NCBI RefSeq assembly: GCF_001422205.1
Contig: NZ_LMMJ01000007.1
Location: 124,870-188,869, forward strand
DNA: 64,000 nucleotides
Source: Curtobacterium sp. Leaf261
GTDB lineage: Bacteria; Actinomycetota; Actinomycetes; Actinomycetales; Microbacteriaceae
Reading direction: 5' to 3'
This document shows, piece after piece, positions 17,833-26,367 of this stretch (position 1 is its first letter; every line of letters begins with the position of its first letter). The notes under the pieces are model-generated. The model was not told where the DNA came from. It saw only the letters and a program-made list of their open reading frames with translations, and made no database searches. The translations under genes were made by a program, and so were the position numbers.

Positions 17833-17914
17833 GTCGGGGTGGGCAGGGCGACCACGTGCGGTCCGCATGCGGACTCGTCACGCCGCCCCGGGCCTCCAGA
17901 CCGAAGGGAACCAC

Positions 17915-19018
17915 GTGAGCGGCATCACCAAGCGCGCGACGAAGCTCGCCGACGGGCGCGACCTCATCTACTTCGACGACGCGGACACCGTCCTGCCCGT
18001 CGAACGCCGGATCGACGAGCGCCCGCTCGACCCACGTCCCGCGACCGCCCGCATGCGGCAGGACCCGCTGACGGGTGAGTGGGTGTCCATCGCCGCGGCA
18101 CGCCAGAACCGCGCGTTCCTCCCCCCTGCCGAGTTCGACCCGCTCGCACCGCAGTCCGCGACGAACCCGTCGGAGATCCCGGACGTGTACGACGTCGCGG
18201 TCTTCGAGAACAAGTCGCCGTCGTTCGGTCCGGACCTCGAGGCCGAGGACGCGCCGCCGTCGATCGCAGCGCTGTCGGACGTCGGCATCGGCCGGGAGTA
18301 CCGGTCCGTCGGCCGGTGCGAGGTGGTCTGCTTCTCGCCCGAGACCGCGGGGTCGTTCGCGTCGATCTCCGAGTCACGCGCTCGCACGGTGGTCGAGGCC
18401 TGGGCGGACCGCACGGCCGCGCTCTCCGCGATGCCGGGCATCCAGCAGGTGTTCCCCTTCGAGAACCGGGGCGAGGCCATCGGCGTCACGCTGCACCACC
18501 CGCACGGGCAGATCTACTCCTACCCGTACGTCACGCCGCGGACCCAGCGCCTGCTCGCGTCGATCGAGCGGTTCGGCCCGGACCTGTTCGCGTCCGTCCT
18601 GGAGTCGGAGCGAGCCTCGGAGCGGGTCGTCCTCGCGGGCGAGCACTTCACAGCGTTCGTGCCGTTCGCCGCGCGCTGGCCCCTCGAGATCCACATGCTC
18701 CCGCACCGCCACGTCGCGGACTTCGCGGGGCTGACCGACGCCGAGAAGGACGAGCTCGCGCACATGCACCTGCGGCTCACGCGAGGCATGGACCAGCTCT
18801 ACGACACCCCGACGCCGTACATCGCCGCGTGGCACCAGGCGCCGGTGTCCGTCGGTCGCGACACCGTTCGGCTCATGCTGCAGATCACGTCGCCCCGTCG
18901 CGCAGAGTCGAAACTCAAGTACCTCGCGGGCAGCGAGTCCGCGATGGGCGCCTGGATCGGCGACATCGTCCCCGAGCAGCAGGCCGCATTCATCCGAGGA
19001 GGGATCGAACGAGCATGA
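17915..19018 (+). CDS. galT: Galactose-1-phosphate uridylyltransferase
   Basis: 367 residues from a GTG with GAAGGGAA upstream. It exchanges UDP-glucose and galactose-1-phosphate in the Leloir pathway. The catalytic HPHGQ loop appears as GVTLHHPHGQIYSYPYV; SEIPDVYDVAVFENKSPSF and FAARWPLEIHMLPHRHVAD are also characteristic. The stop overlaps galK (ATGA). Confidence 0.95.
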   Translation: MSGITKRATKLADGRDLIYFDDADTVLPVERRIDERPLDPRPATARMRQDPLTGEWVSIAAARQNRAFLPPAEFDPLAPQSATNPSEIPDVYDVAVFENKSPSFGPDLEAEDAPPSIAALSDVGIGREYRSVGRCEVVCFSPETAGSFASISESRARTVVEAWADRTAALSAMPGIQQVFPFENRGEAIGVTLHHPHGQIYSYPYVTPRTQRLLASIERFGPDLFASVLESERASERVVLAGEHFTAFVPFAARWPLEIHMLPHRHVADFAGLTDAEKDELAHMHLRLTRGMDQLYDTPTPYIAAWHQAPVSVGRDTVRLMLQITSPRRAESKLKYLAGSESAMGAWIGDIVPEQQAAFIRGGIERA

Positions 19019-20169
19019 CCATCGACCAGCAGACCACGTTCGCCGACGTCTTCGGGTACGACCCGACCGTCCGCTACTCCGCCCCCGGTCGGGTGAACCT
19101 GATCGGCGAGCACACCGACTACAACGACGGCTTCGTGCTCCCGTTCGCGATCGACCGTCGGACCACGGCGGACATCGCCGTGCGCGAGGACCGGCTGCTC
19201 CGGGTCGCGTCGGCGTTCGACCCGGACGGCGGCATCCACGAGGTGTCGCTCGACGCGCTGGACCCCGCGACGATGAACGGGTGGTCGACCTACGTGTTCG
19301 GCATCGCGTGGGCACTCCAGGACCGCGGCTCGGACCTGTCGCGAGCGACCGGACTCGACGTCTTCATCGACTCGGACGTCCCCGTGGGCGCGGGGCTCTC
19401 CTCGAGCGCGGCGATCGAGTGCGGCGCAGCACTGGCGTTCAACGACCTGTGGGACCTCGGGCTCGACCGTCCGGCGCTCGCGCGGATCGGCCAGTTCTCC
19501 GAGAACAACGCCGTCGGCGCCCCGACCGGGATCATGGACCAGTCGGCGTCGCTCCTCGGGGCCGCGGACTCCGCGGTGTTCCTCGACTGCCGGTCGCTCG
19601 ACGCCGAGGTCGTGGATCTCGGGTTCGCGGCGGCCGGGCTCGAGCTGCTCGTGATGGACACCAACGTCGAGCACGCGCACGCCACGGGCGGGTACGCGGC
19701 ACGTCGGGCGTCGTGCGAGCTCGGCGCGTCGACGATGGGCGTCCCGGCGCTCCGCGACCTCGCGGTGTCCGACCTGCACCGCGCCGAGGAGCTGCTCGAC
19801 GACGAGACCTTCCGTCGGGTGCGCCACATCGTGACCGAGGACCAGCGGGTGCTCGACACCGTGCGGACACTCCGCGAGCAGGGGCCACGGGCGATCGGCG
19901 AGCTGCTCGTCCGGTCGCACGAGTCCATGCGCGACGACTTCGAGATCTCGGTGCCGCAGCTCGACCTCGCCGTCGAGGTGGCGCTGCGCGAAGGTGCCGT
20001 CGGCGCTCGGATGACCGGTGGCGGGTTCGGCGGGGCGGCGATCGCGCTGGTCGACCAGGCCGAGCGGGAGCGCATCGGCACCGCGGTGTCGGCGGCGTTC
20101 GCGGAGGCCGGGTACACCGCGCCGACGGTGTTCGTCGTGCACGCGGCGGCGGGCGCGCGGCGCGACTGA
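19015..20169 (+). CDS. galK: Galactokinase
   Basis: 384 residues. GHMP kinase that phosphorylates galactose. The galactokinase signature GRVNLIGEHTDYNDGFVLP is at about residues 24-42, the ATP loop VPVGAGLSSSAAIECG at about 122-137, and the C-terminal glycine motif MTGGGFGGAAIAL near 331-343. Coupled to galT by ATGA. Followed by two repeat families. Confidence 0.96.
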   Translation: MTIDQQTTFADVFGYDPTVRYSAPGRVNLIGEHTDYNDGFVLPFAIDRRTTADIAVREDRLLRVASAFDPDGGIHEVSLDALDPATMNGWSTYVFGIAWALQDRGSDLSRATGLDVFIDSDVPVGAGLSSSAAIECGAALAFNDLWDLGLDRPALARIGQFSENNAVGAPTGIMDQSASLLGAADSAVFLDCRSLDAEVVDLGFAAAGLELLVMDTNVEHAHATGGYAARRASCELGASTMGVPALRDLAVSDLHRAEELLDDETFRRVRHIVTEDQRVLDTVRTLREQGPRAIGELLVRSHESMRDDFEISVPQLDLAVEVALREGAVGARMTGGGFGGAAIALVDQAERERIGTAVSAAFAEAGYTAPTVFVVHAAAGARRD

Positions 20170-20193
20170 CGCCGGCTGCGGGTCGGGGCTGCG

Positions 20194-20208
20194 CCGTCCC
20201 TCCAGGCC
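20194..20208. repeat. Half copy of the GGAGGGACGG palindrome family
   Basis: CCGTCCCTCCAGGCC, identical to the right arm of the element at 7273-7314, lies between galK and the 74-bp element without a left arm. Confidence 0.65.
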
Positions 20209-20242
20209 GCTGCGCGCGCCGTCGACGGACCCGCGCGTGCGG

Positions 20243-20316
20243 GTGTTCTGAACACCTCGGTCCACGGGGAACACGCGGATCGCGGTGTTCCCGGTGGACG
20301 CGCGTGTTCAGAACAC
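20243..20316. repeat. 74-bp nested palindromic element, copy 2
   Basis: GTGTTCTGAACAC at 20243-20255 and GTGTTCAGAACAC at 20304-20316 enclose 48 bases with GTCCA, GAACACGCGGATCGCGGTGTTC read as GAACAC-GCGGATCGCG-GTGTTC, and TGGAC. The interior is a better dyad than in copy 1. It sits between the convergent galK and folD genes. Confidence 0.88.
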
Positions 20317-20367
20317 GCCCGCCGCGGGCGACGCCCGCGGCGGGCGAGGCGCGAGGCGCCGACGCGC

Positions 20368-21312
20368 CTACGCCAGCCGGCGCTCCGCCGCCTCGACCAC
20401 GTTCTTCATGAGCATCGCCCGGGTCATCGGCCCGACGCCACCCGGCACCGGCGACAGGAACCCCGCCACCGAGGCCGCCGCGGGGTCGACGTCGCCGCGC
20501 AGCTTCGCCTTCCCGGTGACCTCGTCCACCACCCGCGTGATCCCGACGTCCACGACCGCGGCTCCCGGTGCGATCCAGTCCGCCCGTACGAGCCCTGCCA
20601 CACCCGCCGCCGCGACGACGATGTCGGCACGACGGGTCTCCGCCGCCACGTCCGCCGTCAACGAGTGCGTCAGCGTGGCCGTCGCCTCGAGCCGGGTCAG
20701 CAGGAGCCCGAGCGGCCGCCCGACCGTCAGCCCTTGCCCGATGATCGTCACGTGCTTGCCCCGGATCGGGACGTCGTACGCGCTGAGCATCTCCACGATC
20801 CCGCGCGGCGTGCAGGGCAGCGGTGCGTCGATCGTCCCGGCACCCCCGGGGACCGCGAGGACGAGCTCCCCGAGGTTCGTGGGGTGCAGGCCGTCGGCGT
20901 CCTTGGCCGGGTCCATCAGCTCGAGCATCGGTGTCGGGTCGATGCCGTCCGGCAGCGGGAGCTGCACGATGAACGCGGTGACCGCGGGGTCGTCGTTCAT
21001 CTGCAGGATCGCCGCCCGGATGTCGGCGGGCGACGCCGTGTCGGGCAGGTCGATGCGCACCGACTCGATGCCGATCTCCGCCGAGTCACGGTGCTTGCCC
21101 GCGACGTACGACAGCGACCCGGGGTTGGCGCCGACGAGGATCGTGCCGAGCCCGGGGTGGATGCCGTGGTCGTGCAGCCGGGCGACGCGGACCGTCAGCT
21201 CGGCGCGGACCCGGGCGGCGAGCGCGTTGCCGTCCATCCGGATCGCAGTGGAGGCGTCACCGAACCGCTCCCGGGGCAGTGCAGCCGCGGGAGGAGGTGT
21301 CGTCGGGGTCAC
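20368..21312 (-). CDS. folD: Bifunctional methylenetetrahydrofolate dehydrogenase/cyclohydrolase
   Basis: 314 residues from a GTG overlapping the glyA stop (GTGA). FolD interconverts 5,10-methylene- and 10-formyl-tetrahydrofolate. Motifs: the catalytic Tyr/Lys in [39 protein letters not shown], and the NADP loop [15 protein letters not shown]. The N-terminus has about 25 extra residues ([16 protein letters not shown]) before IRMDGNALA; an internal ATG is a possible alternative start. It should be cotranscribed with glyA and share its riboswitch. Confidence 0.94.
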   Translation of the reverse strand: MTPTTPPPAAALPRERFGDASTAIRMDGNALAARVRAELTVRVARLHDHGIHPGLGTILVGANPGSLSYVAGKHRDSAEIGIESVRIDLPDTASPADIRAAILQMNDDPAVTAFIVQLPLPDGIDPTPMLELMDPAKDADGLHPTNLGELVLAVPGGAGTIDAPLPCTPRGIVEMLSAYDVPIRGKHVTIIGQGLTVGRPLGLLLTRLEATATLTHSLTADVAAETRRADIVVAAAGVAGLVRADWIAPGAAVVDVGITRVVDEVTGKAKLRGDVDPAAASVAGFLSPVPGGVGPMTRAMLMKNVVEAAERRLA

Positions 21313-22631
21313 GCGTACAGCGGGAACGCGTCGGTGAGCACCTTGACCCGGGCGGAGAGGGCCTCGATGTCCGGGTTCGGCATGAGTGCGCCCGCGATGA
21401 TGTCGGCGACCTCGGTGAACTCGGTGTCGCCGAACCCGCGGGTCGCGAGCGCCGGCGTGCCGATGCGGACACCCGAGGTGACCATCGGCGGACGGGGGTC
21501 GAACGGCACGGCGTTGCGGTTCACGGTGATGCCGACCTGGTGCAGGAGGTCCTCGGCCTGCTTGCCGTCGACCTCGGACTCGCGGAGGTCGACGAGCACC
21601 AGGTGCACGTCGGTCCCGCCGGTCAGCACGTCGATGCCCGCAGCGCGAGCATCGGGCTGCACGAGCCGCGACGCGAGCAGCTGGGCTCCGCGGATCGTGC
21701 GCTCCTGACGGTCCTTGAACTCCGGCTCGGCGGCGAGCTTGAACGCCGTCGCCTTGGCCGCGATCACGTGCATGAGCGGACCGCCCTGCTGCCCGGGGAA
21801 CACCGCGGAGTTGAGCTTCTTGAAGAGCGACTCGTCGTTCGACAGGATCAGGCCGGAGCGCGGGCCGGCGAGTGTCTTGTGCACCGTGGTGGAGACGACG
21901 TGCGCGTGCGGCACCGGCGACGGATGGAGCCCCGCCGCGACGAGGCCCGCGAAGTGCGCCATGTCCACCCAGAGCTTCGCGCCGACCTCGTCCGCGATCG
22001 CTCGGAACTTCGCGAAGTCGAGCTGGCGGGGGTAGGCGCTCCACCCGGCGATGAGGACCGTCGGCTGGTGCTCGATGGCCTTCGCGCGGATGTCGTCGTA
22101 GTCGACCTCGAACGTCTCGGGGTCGACGCCGTAGGACACCGCGTTGTAGATCCGGCCGGAGAAGTTGAGCTTCATGCCGTGGGTCAGGTGCCCACCGTGC
22201 GAGAGCTCGAGGCCGAGGATGGTGTCGCCGGCCTTCGCGATGGCGTGCAGCACGGCGGCGTTCGCGGTCGCGCCGGAGTGCGGCTGGACGTTGGCGTAGT
22301 CGGCGCCGAACAGGGCCTTGGCGCGGTCGATGGCGAGCTGCTCCGCGATGTCGACGAACTCGCAGCCGCCGTAGTAGCGCTTGCCGGGGTAGCCCTCGGC
22401 GTACTTGTTCGTGAGGACCGAGCCCTGCGACTCGAGCACGGCACGGGGCACGAAGTTCTCGGACGCGATCATCTCGAGGTAGTCGCGCTGGCGACCGAGC
22501 TCGAGCTCGAGCACGCGCGCGATCTCGGGGTCGACCTCGGAGAGGGGGGCGTTGAAACTGGAGGGCTGCCCGGAAGCAGCGGATGCGGGGGCGCTGGTGC
22601 CGTCGGGAACGGGCGCTGTTGAGATGGACAC
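21309..22631 (-). CDS. glyA: Serine hydroxymethyltransferase
   Basis: 440 residues from the ATG at 22631. PLP enzyme converting serine and tetrahydrofolate to glycine and methylene-THF. Landmarks: [50 protein letters not shown], and the PLP-lysine motif [16 protein letters not shown]. The N-terminal 20 residues are a low-complexity Ala/Ser stretch. Under a ZTP riboswitch, forming a one-carbon operon with folD. Confidence 0.96.
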   Translation of the reverse strand: MSISTAPVPDGTSAPASAASGQPSSFNAPLSEVDPEIARVLELELGRQRDYLEMIASENFVPRAVLESQGSVLTNKYAEGYPGKRYYGGCEFVDIAEQLAIDRAKALFGADYANVQPHSGATANAAVLHAIAKAGDTILGLELSHGGHLTHGMKLNFSGRIYNAVSYGVDPETFEVDYDDIRAKAIEHQPTVLIAGWSAYPRQLDFAKFRAIADEVGAKLWVDMAHFAGLVAAGLHPSPVPHAHVVSTTVHKTLAGPRSGLILSNDESLFKKLNSAVFPGQQGGPLMHVIAAKATAFKLAAEPEFKDRQERTIRGAQLLASRLVQPDARAAGIDVLTGGTDVHLVLVDLRESEVDGKQAEDLLHQVGITVNRNAVPFDPRPPMVTSGVRIGTPALATRGFGDTEFTEVADIIAGALMPNPDIEALSARVKVLTDAFPLYA

Positions 22632-22670
22632 GGGAACTCCTCGTGGTCGCGGATGCGTCGGTCTCGTCGT

Positions 22671-22748
22671 GGCCCAGGCGTACGGCCGCGTACCGTGTCA
22701 GGTGCCGCTCCCCGATGGTGACCCATCCAACGCCAGTCGCGACCCTGC
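22671..22748 (-). promoter_or_regulatory. ZTP (pfl) riboswitch upstream of glyA
   Basis: On the minus strand the leader contains AGGGTCGCGACTGGCG (22748 to about 22732), then a hairpin region, CGGGGAGCGGCACC, and GGCCGTACGCCTGGGCC ending at 22671, 39 bases before the glyA start. These are the conserved blocks and pseudoknot segments of the pfl motif, which binds ZTP/ZMP and turns on folate one-carbon genes when 10-formyl-THF is low. The short distance to the start fits control of translation initiation. Confidence 0.88.
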
Positions 22749-22809
22749 GATCGTACCAAGCGGACCCGCCGTCGCGCGAGGTGTCCGGGAACGTGCGAAC
22801 CTGGACGAC

Positions 22810-23094
22810 ATGACACTCCTCGACCCGGACCTGGACGTCCGCGAGCGCACCCGCTCGGACGTGCCGTGGGTCACGGTGGTGTGGGACGACCCGGTGAACC
22901 TGATGTCCTACGTGACCTACGTGTTCCGCTCGTACTTCGGGTTCCCGGAGGGCACGGCGGAGCGGCTCATGCGCCAGGTGAACGACGACGGCCGGGCGAT
23001 CGTGGCGTCGGGGTCGCGCGAGGCGATGGAGCGGCACGTCGAGGCGATGCACGGCTTCGGCCTCCAGGCGACCGTCGACCGGAACGACCAGTGA
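22810..23094 (+). CDS. clpS: ATP-dependent Clp protease adaptor ClpS
   Basis: 94 residues from the ATG at 22810. ClpS delivers N-degron substrates to ClpAP/ClpCP. The core has [22 protein letters not shown] with the conserved D-D/N-x-x-N-x-M pattern that binds the N-terminal residue, and [20 protein letters not shown] at the C-terminus. It pairs with the DUF2017 gene 37 bases on, as in many actinobacteria. Confidence 0.94.
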   Translation: MTLLDPDLDVRERTRSDVPWVTVVWDDPVNLMSYVTYVFRSYFGFPEGTAERLMRQVNDDGRAIVASGSREAMERHVEAMHGFGLQATVDRNDQ

Positions 23095-23131
23095 CCCGGT
23101 CCCGAGCCGCCGTGACCGCGGGGGCGAGCGA

Positions 23132-23662
23132 GTGATCCCCTTCGTCCGGAAGCGGGACGGCATCCACCTCACCCTGTCGTCCGGCGAGCGCGACGTGCTC
23201 GAGAGCCTGACGTCGCAGCTCCTGCAGATCCTCGGGACCGGCCTGCAGGACGATCCCGTCGCGCACCGGATGTTCCCGTCCGCGTACCCGGACGACCCCG
23301 AGGCCGCCGCGGAGTTCCGTCGGTACACGTTCGACGACCTGCAGGCACAGAAGACCGAGAACGCCCGCGTCGTGCACGCGTGGTTGACCGGGACGACCTC
23401 CGGGGTGTTCGACGAGCGGGCCGAACAGGCGTGGCTCCGGACGCTGACGGATCTCCGGCTGACGGTCGCCGAGCGACTCGGCATCGCCGACACCGACCCG
23501 GAGGACGGCACCGACCCGGACGGCACCGGTGCCGGGACCGACGACGGCTTCGGCCTGCGCGACGTCTACGACTGGCTCGGGTACGTGCAGGAACACCTGG
23601 TCGTGACGCTCACCGCCCGACAGGACGAGGACGGCCGGGAGGCACGGCGCGGCCGATCCTGA
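23132..23662 (+). CDS. DUF2017-family protein
   Basis: 176 residues from a GTG. Helical actinobacterial protein usually next to clpS; function unknown. Features: [56 protein letters not shown], then an acidic Gly/Thr/Asp-rich insert, then [18 protein letters not shown]. The conserved neighbourhood suggests a link to Clp proteolysis, but that is inference. Confidence 0.85.
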   Translation: MIPFVRKRDGIHLTLSSGERDVLESLTSQLLQILGTGLQDDPVAHRMFPSAYPDDPEAAAEFRRYTFDDLQAQKTENARVVHAWLTGTTSGVFDERAEQAWLRTLTDLRLTVAERLGIADTDPEDGTDPDGTGAGTDDGFGLRDVYDWLGYVQEHLVVTLTARQDEDGREARRGRS

Positions 23663-23700
23663 CGGCCCCGGACCGCAGCATGGCCGGTATTGGAAGGCAG

Positions 23701-23731
23701 CCTTGCAAGGTGGCCTTGCAAGGCGTATCGT
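23701..23731 (+). promoter_or_regulatory. MarR promoter with twin CCTTGCAAGG operators
   Basis: Two perfect palindromes CCTTGCAAGG sit at 23701-23710 and 23714-23723. A -35 TTGCAA lies within the first, and after exactly 17 bases comes TATCGT (23726-23731); the second palindrome fills the spacer. The start point would fall at about 23738-23740, the GTG itself, so the mRNA may be leaderless. Likely autorepression. Confidence 0.6.
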
Positions 23732-23739
23732 CCGACGAC

Positions 23740-24198
23740 GTGACCACCACACGCGCCGACATCACCACGGCACCTGCGAGCAGGACCGACCTGGACCTCG
23801 CCGAGGAACTCCTCGCGACCTACGGCCGCCTCCGGCGAGCGCTCCTCGCCGTGAAGACCGACGACATCACCCCGACGCAGTCGGCCGTCATCGGCAGGCT
23901 CATCCGCGACGGTGCCCAGAGCACCGCGGACCTCGCCCGGGCCGAAGGGGTGCGCCCGCAGTCGATGGGGGCGACCGTCGCCGGGCTCGTCGAGCAGGGG
24001 CTCGCGGTCCGGGAGTCCGACCCCGAGGACGGCCGCAGGGCCGTCGTCCGGCTGACTGCGGCCGGCCACGAGGCCCGCGATGGTTCGCGCGCGACCAGGG
24101 CGCGCCTGATCGCCGAACGGCTGGCGGGCCTCCCGGCCGACGACCGCACCGCCCTGGAACGGTCGCTGACCGTCCTCGGCGACCTCATCGACGACTGA
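23740..24198 (+). CDS. MarR-family regulator
   Basis: 152 residues from the GTG at 23740, which coincides with the predicted transcription start. Winged HTH: TQSAVIGRLIRDGAQSTADLARAEGVRPQS with SMGATVAGLVEQGLAVRESDPEDGRRAVVRLT as wing. It precedes an MFS exporter in the same direction, the usual arrangement for a drug- or toxin-responsive repressor and its pump. Inducer unknown. Confidence 0.88.
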   Translation: MTTTRADITTAPASRTDLDLAEELLATYGRLRRALLAVKTDDITPTQSAVIGRLIRDGAQSTADLARAEGVRPQSMGATVAGLVEQGLAVRESDPEDGRRAVVRLTAAGHEARDGSRATRARLIAERLAGLPADDRTALERSLTVLGDLIDD

Positions 24199-24351
24199 CG
24201 GCGCTCCGCCGTCCCCCGTCCCCGTCCCAACTGCACCGATCCTCGAAAGCCGCCGCTCACGCCCACCTCCACCTCCCCAGTCCCCGTCGTCACCGCCTCG
24301 ACCGCCGCCGCGTCCGAGGGATCCGGGTTCGGCCCGAAGCTCCTCGTCCCG

Positions 24352-25692
24352 GTGCTCGTCGGCCCCCTGCTCAACCCCATCAACACGACGATGGTGTCGG
24401 TCGCGCTCACACCGATCTCGCGCGACCTCGGCATCGGGTCCGCACAGGCGATCTGGCTCGTCGCGGCGCTCTACCTGGCCAGTGCGATCGCGCAGCCGAC
24501 CATGGGCAAGCTCGCGGACCGGTTCGGCCCGAAGAAGGTGTTCCTGGTCGGACTCGTCATCGTCGGCGTCGCCGGTGTCGTGCCGGAGTTCCTGCAGGGG
24601 TTCGGCGGCGCGGTGTTCGCGCGCGTCCTCATCGGCATCGGGACGTCGTCCGCCTACCCGGCGGCGCTCACCACGCTCCGCCAGCACTCCGAGCGGATCG
24701 GGAAGCCCACCCCGCCGCTCGTCCTCGGCGCGCTGTCGATCACCTCGCTCGTCTCCGCGGCGGCGGGTCCACCACTCGGTGGTGCGCTCATCGCGGCGTT
24801 CGGCTGGCACGCGATCTTCCTCGTGAACGTGCCACTCGCCGCCTTCGGGCTCGTCGTCGCGTCGATGTGGTTGCCGTCGGACCGCGACCGGCCCGTGCGG
24901 GACACCGAGGTCCCCGTGCTCACCGCGCTCGACCCCGCAGGCATGCTGCTGATGACCGGGTTCGTGTCGGCCCTCCTCGTGTTCCTGCTCGACCTGTCAG
25001 CCGGGTGGTGGTGGCTCCTCGGGGTGGCGATCGTCCTGCTCGTCGCGCTGGTCCTGTGGGAGCTGCGCGCGCACGCACCGTTCGTCGACGTCCGGATGCT
25101 GGCACGGAACGGGGCGCTGTCCCGCACGTACGTCCGCCTGTTCCTCATCTACCTGGTGGCGTACACGATGACGTACGGGTTCTCGCAGTGGGTGCAGGAC
25201 GTCGCGGGGTTCTCGAGCGACGTCGCCGGGTACATCCAGCTGCCCGCCGCGATCCTGGCCGGAGTCGTGTCGTTCGTCGTTGCCCGGAAGACCCGGGTCC
25301 GCGGTCCGCTCCTCATCGCCGCGGCCGTCCCGATCGTCGGTGGGCTCATGCTCCTGCTCCTGCACGCGGACGCACCGGTGTGGCTGATCGCCCTCGTGCC
25401 GACGATGTTCGGAATCCCGCAGGGACTCGCGTCGGTGTCGAACCAGGCAGCGCTGTACTCCCAGGTGCCGTCGTCGTACATCGGCACCGCCGCGGGGCTG
25501 TCCCGCACGAGCGTGTACATCGGCGCGATCGCCGCGTCGTCGCTCATCGGCGGGGTGTTCGGCGAGCGGCCGACCACGCCGGACCTGCACGTGCTCGGGT
25601 GGGTGATCGTCGGGGTCGCGATCGCGCTGACGGCGCTGACGGTCGGGGACCGGGCGCTCCGGCGGGGCGCGGTCGGGGCCGCCCGCGGCTGA
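24352..25692 (+). CDS. MFS transporter, drug-exporter type
   Basis: 446 residues from the GTG at 24352. Many hydrophobic helices; motif A is present as GKLADRFGPKKVFLVG, motif C-like text as SLVSAAAGPPLGGAL. It resembles EmrB/QacA-type exporters and is probably controlled by the MarR gene upstream. The frame stays open and protein-like upstream (GSGFGPKLLVPVLVG reads smoothly into it) back to the marR stop at 24198, but offers no ATG, GTG or TTG before 24352, so the true start is uncertain. Confidence 0.8.
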   Translation: MLVGPLLNPINTTMVSVALTPISRDLGIGSAQAIWLVAALYLASAIAQPTMGKLADRFGPKKVFLVGLVIVGVAGVVPEFLQGFGGAVFARVLIGIGTSSAYPAALTTLRQHSERIGKPTPPLVLGALSITSLVSAAAGPPLGGALIAAFGWHAIFLVNVPLAAFGLVVASMWLPSDRDRPVRDTEVPVLTALDPAGMLLMTGFVSALLVFLLDLSAGWWWLLGVAIVLLVALVLWELRAHAPFVDVRMLARNGALSRTYVRLFLIYLVAYTMTYGFSQWVQDVAGFSSDVAGYIQLPAAILAGVVSFVVARKTRVRGPLLIAAAVPIVGGLMLLLLHADAPVWLIALVPTMFGIPQGLASVSNQAALYSQVPSSYIGTAAGLSRTSVYIGAIAASSLIGGVFGERPTTPDLHVLGWVIVGVAIALTALTVGDRALRRGAVGAARG

Positions 25693-25794
25693 GCGCGGCT
25701 GCGCCTGTCCGCGCGGCTGCGCCTGTCCGCGCGGCTGAGCCTGTCCGCGCGGCTGCGCCTGTCCGCGCGGCTGCGCCTGTCCGCGCGGCTGTCG
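25693..25794 (+). repeat. 18-bp tandem repeat, five and a half units
   Basis: GCGCGGCTGCGCCTGTCC repeats at 25693, 25711, 25729 (one change), 25747 and 25765, then a partial unit. It starts one base after the MFS stop codon and runs into the next hairpin. Confidence 0.9.
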
Positions 25795-25812
25795 CTTTCC
25801 CCGGAAAGCGAC
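25791..25812. terminator. Perfect hairpin after the MFS gene
   Basis: GTCGCTTTCC at 25791-25800 and GGAAAGCGAC at 25803-25812 form a 10-bp stem with a CC loop. It directly follows the tandem repeat and may end the marR-MFS transcript. Confidence 0.6.
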
Positions 25813-25941
25813 GAGATCCGCGCGGAGATCGCCCGGATCGGTCGTTCTGGCCGAGAACCGACAGCCCGCACGCCCACCCGCACGACGCCCTGCACCGGAG
25901 CCGCACAGGGCACCCGCGGTCCGGAGGCGTTGGATGGTCCC

Positions 25942-26367
25942 ATGATCGACAAGAGCAGGATCCACCGGATCGAGAACGCGTCCATCCGGGACCGCGACGG
26001 CGCGTCGGTCGGCAAGGTCAAGCAGGTCTTCCCCGCCGACGACGACGGCAGCGCCGCCTACATCAGTGTCGCGACGGGGCTCCTCGGGACGAGCGAGTCA
26101 CTCGTGCCCGCCGAGGACGCGACGTTCGACGGCATGGACGTCCACGTCGGCTACACGAAGGACGCGATCAAGGACGCTCCCACCCTGGGCCGCGACCGGA
26201 CCCTGTCGCCGTCCGAGGCCAATGCCGTCCGGAAGCACTACGGCCTGTCGCACGTCGGCGCCGCGACCGGTGACATGGGCGACCGGGACGAGAACCTCGA
26301 CCAGGCGGGCACCGGCACACCGGGGTCCGACGACACCGAGGGCGCCGGGGCGAACCCGCCGGCCTAG
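25942..26367 (+). CDS. PRC-barrel domain protein
   Basis: 141 residues; ATG at 25942 chosen over a TTG four codons upstream. Residues 1-75 form a PRC-barrel (IHRIENASIRDRDGASVGKV, KQVFPADDDGSAAYISVATG), a small fold in ribosome-maturation and photosynthetic proteins; the rest is acidic and disordered (DENLDQAGTGTPGSDD). Common in actinobacteria as a stress-associated stand-alone protein, exact role unknown. Its TAG lies in a CTAG shared with the convergent gene's stop. Confidence 0.85.
   Translation: MIDKSRIHRIENASIRDRDGASVGKVKQVFPADDDGSAAYISVATGLLGTSESLVPAEDATFDGMDVHVGYTKDAIKDAPTLGRDRTLSPSEANAVRKHYGLSHVGAATGDMGDRDENLDQAGTGTPGSDDTEGAGANPPA

Noticed and set aside
15869-17914. A giant galT frame extending 680 codons upstream
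   Set aside because: The extension is antisense to galM and the DeoR gene; galT homology, a ribosome-binding site and a GTG all place the start at 17915.
21313-23526. A folD frame extending across glyA and clpS
   Set aside because: It overlaps three well-supported genes in other frames; folD begins at the GTGA junction with glyA.
25693-25794. Possible CRISPR array
   Set aside because: Units are contiguous with no spacers, and no cas genes are near; it is a simple tandem repeat. The same applies to the repeats at 41714 and 60745.
23703-26273. An 856-codon plus-strand frame over the MarR, MFS and PRC genes
   Set aside because: Arg/Pro/Gly-rich shadow translation typical of high-G+C DNA; the real genes lie in other frames with clear domains.
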